From contig OZ024895.1 in assembly GCA_964017195.1 (NCBI GenBank), positions 33,719,834-33,783,833 on the forward strand: DNA of 64,000 nucleotides. Reading direction: 5' to 3'. Under the pieces are notes generated by a model. It had not been told where the DNA came from. It saw only the letters and a program-made list of their open reading frames with translations, and searched no databases. Position numbers and translations under genes: made by a program. Origin of the DNA: Siderastrea radians (lineage: Eukaryota; Cnidaria; Anthozoa; Scleractinia; Rhizangiidae). This document shows positions 58,419 through 64,000 of this stretch, in pieces; within the stretch, counting starts at the first letter, position 1; each line of letters begins with the position of its first letter.

Positions 58419-59110
58419 CGTATATATATATATATTTTTTTACTTTAAATGTTTAACTGATCCAGGTCTACTTAAGATCCGGCAAGTCTTAACGCCTTGT
58501 CGCTGTGGTCATGCCAGGTCCTGCCAGTTTGGAAACTTTGAAACATCAGCCTGGGCTATTCCGCCGTCCCCCCCCCCCCCCACTCCGCTAAAACAACACT
58601 AAATAATTTAAAATCCCTCCCCCCGCCCCAATTCTTAAATCCGAGAGTATTAAAAAATAAAGGTATGACAACGAAACTATCAGGGTACATAGTAACCTGA
58701 AACTTTTACCTTTCACGTCCGCAACATGAGCTGATGATGTCAAGTGACGTGCAAACTACGTCATGATATCCAAACGGCGGCTTTTACGGATCTGCCATTT
58801 GAATTTCTTGACTTTTCCTGATGCTCTGAAAACCACCAAAATTGATCAAACAGTGATATTACTCTTAATGAATAAAAAAACACTTAAAGGATTTTTTAAA
58901 TATCTAAAAGTTATGACAATAAAGTTATGTCTTTCATTAAAGAAACAGAAAAGAAGTCAAAATTCTGAAAAAGGCCTGTCAAAATATGGTTGCCACAGCA
59001 ACATCAAATTTTCTTAATAATGACATGTCACACCAGTTCACTAAATTGGGTGTTACAACGTCCTATTCAAGTTTGCACATGAAGATGTTAGCTGGGGTGG
59101 GTGCTGTCCA

Positions 59111-59166
59111 AATAATACTAATAAAAACGTTGAAACCCGGGTTTCAACGTTTTTATTAGTATTATT
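59111..59166. repeat. Perfect 56 bp palindrome without loop
   Basis: 59111-59138 is the exact reverse complement of 59139-59166, with CCCGGG at the centre. T-rich sequence follows. Confidence 0.97.
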
Positions 59167-59169
59167 TTT

Positions 59170-61200
59170 CTTTTTAGCTTATTGTGATTTGTTAATAGAA
59201 GAATTGAAACGAGACTGAAAAAAAGGATCGCGTTCGTCTCATTAATATATATTACATTCAAGTGGACTCTAACAATGTTGAGCTCCTTTCAAACGTTGTC
59301 TTTGAATAGCCTTGTATATTTTTTCATCTTTTATTTAATTGTACTGTTTCTTTTTTTGTTTTTGTTTTTTTTTCTTTTCAGCGGGGGTCAAATACTATCG
59401 GCTACTTGGCGTGGCCTAATGTTCTTAAAATCTGATAAAAGACTTCTCTTTTACTACATAGCATGCCATATTTAGCTTAGGTCAATCCAGCCGTCATGTG
59501 CTTGATCTAGGACCATCACAGAATCCTTTGCTTTCTTTTACAATTCCGGTCGGTAAATTGCATACTTAACCGCTGATGCTGTGGGTGTGGGAGAAGCTTT
59601 TCAGAGTCTGCCGATGAAACCCAGTGTTGGAAACAGCCTAAAAATCTGGATTTAGTTTCCACCGATTACGACCTTAAGAAAATACTGTAAAGGTCAAAAT
59701 ATACCCGTCACTGTGCACTCATACGCGTTTTACATTTCATTAAGAAACTTAAAACGTCAATCTGGCCCATCCCCCAACCTTCCCACATATGCAGCACGCA
59801 CGCACAACCAACAGTAAACACGAATTGGGTTTTCGTCGGTATTTTTATCGTTGAGACCGAAGCAATTTCGTTGAAAGAACAGAAAAGGAACGAGACTTCG
59901 GTGCCCAGTTTTTCTAGACAGCTTTAGAAAGTCTTCTCTAAGCTGATAGGACAGAAGCTTCTTTAAGAAGCCTTTCGCTCCCGCTTCGTTTACGAAGCCA
60001 GTCCCGGAGATCGACTTTGCCGAAGTACTTCTCGAAGAAAGCTGCTTCAGAAAGGTGTGTTACCTTGCAGTTGTACATGTCTTTGCTTGCATACTTTTGT
60101 CATAACAAGCAGAAAGCTACCCTATTTCCTACTTTAAATAGCTCTTCTAAATCGCACGGTAATTGTATCCCATCAAGCTCTGAAGTAACAATGACCTGGT
60201 ATCCCCCTCTAGACTGAGCGCATTCTTCCGGGTAGAATCATATTTCGAGACGCAAAATTACTGCACAGCACTATGAGGGAACTTTTTTACTAATTAATTT
60301 TCAAGATGGCCAATTGTGAGTGCGAGAGGGTGTACTTATGAAGGAATTAGCGCGAGAATTTCTTCGTGCTCGCCCACAGCATGCAGGTTCTTTTTGGCGA
60401 AAGAAGAGTACATCGGAGTTCTTCATCACAATGAAACGCTGTCAACACTCTTTCTACACTGTACAATATGTCGTTTCAAATGGTTTTAAATTACTGAGGA
60501 TACTTTTAGAATAAGAGTACGACGGTAGTCTCGGACCAAGTGGTGTTGCCGGGATTCGTTTACTTTGCCATGGATTTTTAGCCTGATCACTTTGAAAAGC
60601 CGAAAGCAACATTGCATCCATGGAGGCCTAAAAATAATGCCTCTTCTTTTTGAATACTTGTTTTGCTTGTCTGATTTTTTGTTTGTTTATTTGTTCTTTT
60701 TCATGCCGTGAGCTATTGCAACGCACTGAAACAGTAAGTGTGTTTGGCGTGTGTTCGGTGGCTTGTTGTTCCTCCGAAATATATTACCTGACCGTACCCT
60801 TGATGGTGTAGAAGCAATTCCTGTGTAATACCAGAAACTCATAAGGACTTGAAACGTGTAACTCGCATATGTAGGTTTTGACTGATGCTCGTAATTATTC
60901 ATTTTCGCAATTACCATATTTGGAACGTAAGGAGAAAGAGAACTGACCAATAAATATCGTGAACGACGTGACGTAATTTCACACCAAGTTCGCCCGCTTA
61001 CTCAAAGAATGGCTGACAAACCGGGGGAAAACAAGCCGACAAAGCTTTCAAACGTCGGAACGACAAAGCGAAAAGAAATACTGGTCTCGAAGACCGAGCA
61101 GGAAATTTTGCAGGCAACAAAATTGGTAATTGCAACAACATCGAGCAAACCGCTGGGGTTAGAAGTAGATCAGACTGCGAAACCAAACCAAACTAGTCTA
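59170..61200. other. No clearly supported gene
   Basis: A frame at 61009 starts MADKPGENKPTKLSNVG and meets a donor-like GGTAATTG after ATKL. It could be a first exon, but I recognise no domain, and the following bases merge into a repeat copy. The rest shows nothing identifiable. Confidence 0.35.
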
Positions 61201-61204
61201 GCGT

Positions 61205-61760
61205 TGTGTTTACGATTTCTTTCACCATGGTACTATCAAGAAATGTTCACAAAAGGTAGGTTTTACCGCCACGGAAAACATTTGACACCAAAATATCAAG
61301 ACATGATACAAAAATATTTAACACAGTAAAATTGAAGAGAACCGTTTTAAATAATATTTAAGTGTCACATGTCACACATTTTCGGTTGTTCGCTACCAAA
61401 ATCAAGCTAAATAATTAACTGAATAAGAAAGGACGACATTTTTTGGGCTTTATAAGCTTAGTACACAAAATAACATCCTTTTACCTGCAGTTGATGTAGC
61501 TCTGAGTTCAAGCAACTCTAAATGTTGAAATAAAGAGATTGTTATGCAAAATAAGTTGAATGTTTGATTCATTGTTGTTTTGACACATTCCGTCCGCGGT
61601 CTCTGAACCTGTAACCGCTACGTTTTGTGTTCCTTTTACACTCTCCATCTTCAATGCTGAAATCATACTGTAGCTTTAATCCACTTTGGACGATGAATAC
61701 AACAATTTTTCAGGAAACGTCAAACCTGTACCACATTTTAGAGCCAATCAAAACTTTTTC
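61205..61760 (-). mobile_element. Degenerate minus-strand copy of the inner foldback family
   Basis: On the minus strand it carries, in order, the same blocks as the 53933 copy: GCGGACGGAATG, a CAAACA/AACAATGAATC block, GAGCTACATCAACTGCAGGTAAA, and GAACATTTCTTGATAG-like sequence. It is heavily diverged and cut at 61780 by a Tc1/mariner element. Confidence 0.6.
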
Positions 61761-61780
61761 AAAAAATTACCTTAATTATA

Positions 61781-63365
61781 GTGTGTCCAAAACGTTCGTG
61801 CCCCTAATTTTCCGGGTTATATTTTTTCTTTGTTCGTTGATATAAAACTTTTTTCTACAGAAATAGTTCTTAAACTCATTTAGTGTCATTTTCCTAATGT
61901 TTATGGCCTTGAAATGGCATCACATAATCGTAATTACAATTTTCCCGCCGAAACGTGCGATTTGGAATCGCGCGCACTTCCTTTTTTCCCGCCAATTTTC
62001 ACAAACTTGTTACTCAAACGATCGTCTTGTTTTAAAGCTAATTTCAGAAAGATGAATCCCCTTAAAGCAAGCTGTAAAAAGTTAGTTTATTTACGAGCGC
62101 AGGCATCTGCACTTAGCTCTTCAGTGGGCTTTCCGTGAAAGAAACTTTTAAGCTACTAGGAAAAAGTGAGCGTTGGGTCAAACAGTGGTCGTCACGAGGT
62201 GATGATTTCGCCGACAAAAAACGAAGTGAAAGGCCTGAGGTTTTGAACAATGCGGCTAAGAATCTTTCAGAAAGCAAAGTACAAACGAGGAAAACCCACC
62301 GGCAGCTATCACAAGGTTTAGTAAGGAAAGGATTGTCAGGATCAAAACATTCGGTCTGGAGATTTATGAAAAACAAAGGTTTGGAAACCTTTTAAGCGAC
62401 AAAAGAAGCCACTGACTGAAAAACAACAAGGAGATCGGTTTAGAATAGGATGAAGAATAGGATGATTTTCTTTCACTGACGAATGTCCGAAGTGTTTGTT
62501 CAAACTACCGAATTCCAAAATGACGTCGTCTGTTCCTCCTGCCTATCAACTGAAGCAAAGTTCCAAATGGATTATCTGGGGCGGAATGAGAGGCCGTGGA
62601 CTGACTGAACTTCACTTTATTCCACCAGGACAAACTCTGACAGCTGATTTTTATATAACCAACGTATTAGAGAAGGAAGTGAAGCCCCTTCTTAGCCGTA
62701 ATTTGGCAAACGAAGCAACTATCAAGAGAAAACTTTTCAGCTCTAACCGTAATATGACTTTTGATCAAGACGGAGCACCACCTCATACTGCAAAGGCAAC
62801 GCAATCATGGTGTACAAACAATTTGCCCAATTTTATTGCAAAGTTTAAATACACGCCAATCATGCTTTATTAAATTATGTATTTCTTTTTTCACACTTCT
62901 ATTTTTGTATATATATCTTTATGTTAATTTTTCCACGTTCCACTTTTGATAATGATGACATGAAGTCATCGAAACGTCAAGTTACATTTTTATCGTTGAT
63001 TTTCTCGTTGAAAAGAAGAATGGTCCGCAAATTTCCCCGGACATAAATCCCATTGAGAATGTTTGGAGTATAATAGATGAGGAAGCATATAAAGATCATT
63101 TCCCAAATACAATGAAAGAAATGAAAAGGAGGCTTAAGGAAGTTTGGAAAAAATGTGCCTCTTACAACACTAAAAGAATTATCTCACTCGATGCCTCAAA
63201 GGCTAAGAAATATGATCAAAAACAAGGGAGGCCACGCAGGCTACTAAAATTGTGAAAAAATAATAGTGTTATCATCAGAAAAAAATTCTAGAAGCTTGAG
63301 TCGTTAACCTTGTTGTGATCCAAAGTTAACTTAGTTAAAATCAGGGGCACGAACTTTTGCGGCAC
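61781..63365 (+). mobile_element. Broken Tc1/mariner transposon
   Basis: Terminal inverted repeats of about 29 bp share GTTCGTGCCCCT (left at 61794, right near 63345). TA precedes the left end. The transposase survives in pieces: a helix-turn-helix part (62135-62395), a catalytic part with FTDECP and DQDGAPPHTA (about 62470-62840), and DINPIENVW (about 63040) with a basic C-terminus ending at 63255. Frameshifts and stops separate the pieces, and about 170 bp is inserted before the third acidic residue. It is inactive. Confidence 0.85.
62842..63010. mobile_element. About 170 bp insertion inside the mariner transposase
   Basis: The coding match stops after NLPNFIAK and resumes at NGPQISPD. The sequence between is AT-rich and contains GATGACATGAAGTCATCG, a short inverted motif. 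The exact ends are uncertain by several bases. Confidence 0.6.
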
Positions 63366-63962
63366 CTTTTATTCGCAATTCCACCCTGAGAAAGCGCTTC
63401 CACTCTAGTAGAAGAGCTCCTTCGCGGGCCAAAGGCTTCCGGGCAATCGAAACCCCATCCTTATAAACTGTGTATATCTAAGAAGCCAATTTCAATGGTC
63501 AAGACCGTGCGACGACGATGATGAAGACGACTCCTGCACCATTCTACTTTCTTGGATATTTTACTCGCCTGAAGGCGGATCTTTTCGCAACGAATATTAA
63601 CAACCCAATCACTGGTCACTGAATAGAATCAGAATCTCGGATGGCCTGTTATCACCGGCGAAATTTGATCGCAAGACAACAATTTGAGGGCTGGCTTCTC
63701 GTGCGCTCGATTTTAAAGACGAATTGAATATTCTTAGAATTAAGACATCCTTTTCAATATCTCTACATCAAAAGGGAAAGAAGCATTGAATAGTCAACAG
63801 CATATATGGAAGAAATTGGTGAGCTCAGAGGAAAGAAATCCTTGTTCCATGATAGAGTGGTGTTTATTCAAAAGACTAGGGAAGTGTTAAGGCGACCACC
63901 TCAAAGTACTAGAGCGTTCGACTTTAGGTTAAATTTTCAAGTACTGCTTCCACTTCTTTCAC

Positions 63963-63990
63963 ATATCAAATCAAATCAAATCAAATCAAA
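63963..63990. repeat. ATCAA pentanucleotide repeat at window end
   Basis: Five or so units of TCAAA, followed by AAAAACTTTAAT. It could be the simple-repeat tail of a minus-strand LINE continuing outside the window. Confidence 0.7.
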
Positions 63991-64000
63991 AAACTTTAAT

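Noticed and set aside
300..64000. CRISPR array or bacterial operon structure
   Set aside because: Repeats are microsatellites, MITEs and palindromes; genes are intron-containing and eukaryotic in layout.

Overview
The window is eukaryotic. It is AT-rich, dominated by repeats, and has split genes with GT-AG introns and one likely GC-AG intron. A tandem group of rhodopsin-like receptors, a C-type lectin exon, a small Ig-domain gene, Crypton-type recombinase relics and many foldback/MITE families together suggest a cnidarian, most likely an anthozoan such as a stony coral. That assignment is inferred from gene content only; I ran no search. || 1-5.2 kb: ATTC/CATC microsatellites, two LINE 3' remnants on opposite strands, and a 0.55 kb foldback. 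|| 5.2-26.6 kb: the most unusual part. Three head-to-tail copies of one tyrosine-recombinase (TR) element occur here. Copy A (5.2-9.0 kb) has a small N-terminal ORF and a nearly intact TR. Copy B (about 9.6-18.7 kb) has a three-exon gene for a superfamily 3 (SF3) helicase, convergent with a TR gene. Copy C (24.0-26.6 kb) is a TR pseudogene. The TR proteins combine a C2H2 finger (seen in B), a tyrosine-recombinase domain with R, HxxR and H-x8-Y, and a C-terminal Myb/telobox-like domain. Each copy is followed by a 1.1 kb repeat ('R') full of GGAAC/GTTCC motifs. A nested palindrome of about 5 kb (18.6-23.75 kb) lies between B and C, and one of its arms carries a TTAA-flanked insertion. || 26.6-38 kb: three receptor genes on the minus strand (one frameshifted, two intact), a tRNA-Thr-derived SINE, a C-type lectin exon, and a tandemly duplicated segment interrupted by a TIR element that carries a Crypton-like coding fragment. 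|| 38-50 kb: a single-arm copy of the foldback family, interrupted by a 964 bp insertion with a second Crypton-like N-terminus; a third, internally deleted Crypton; a LINE remnant with a long flanking duplication; several MITE hairpins. || 50.5-53.8 kb: a three-exon gene for a secreted two-Ig-domain protein with every intron in phase 1. || 54-64 kb: diverged foldback copies, a MITE with a clear 6 bp target duplication, perfect palindromes, and a broken Tc1/mariner transposon. || In the TR element, the helicase would supply replication functions and the recombinase integration and excision. No capsid, DNA polymerase or DDE transposase gene is seen with it. This functional reading is inferred.
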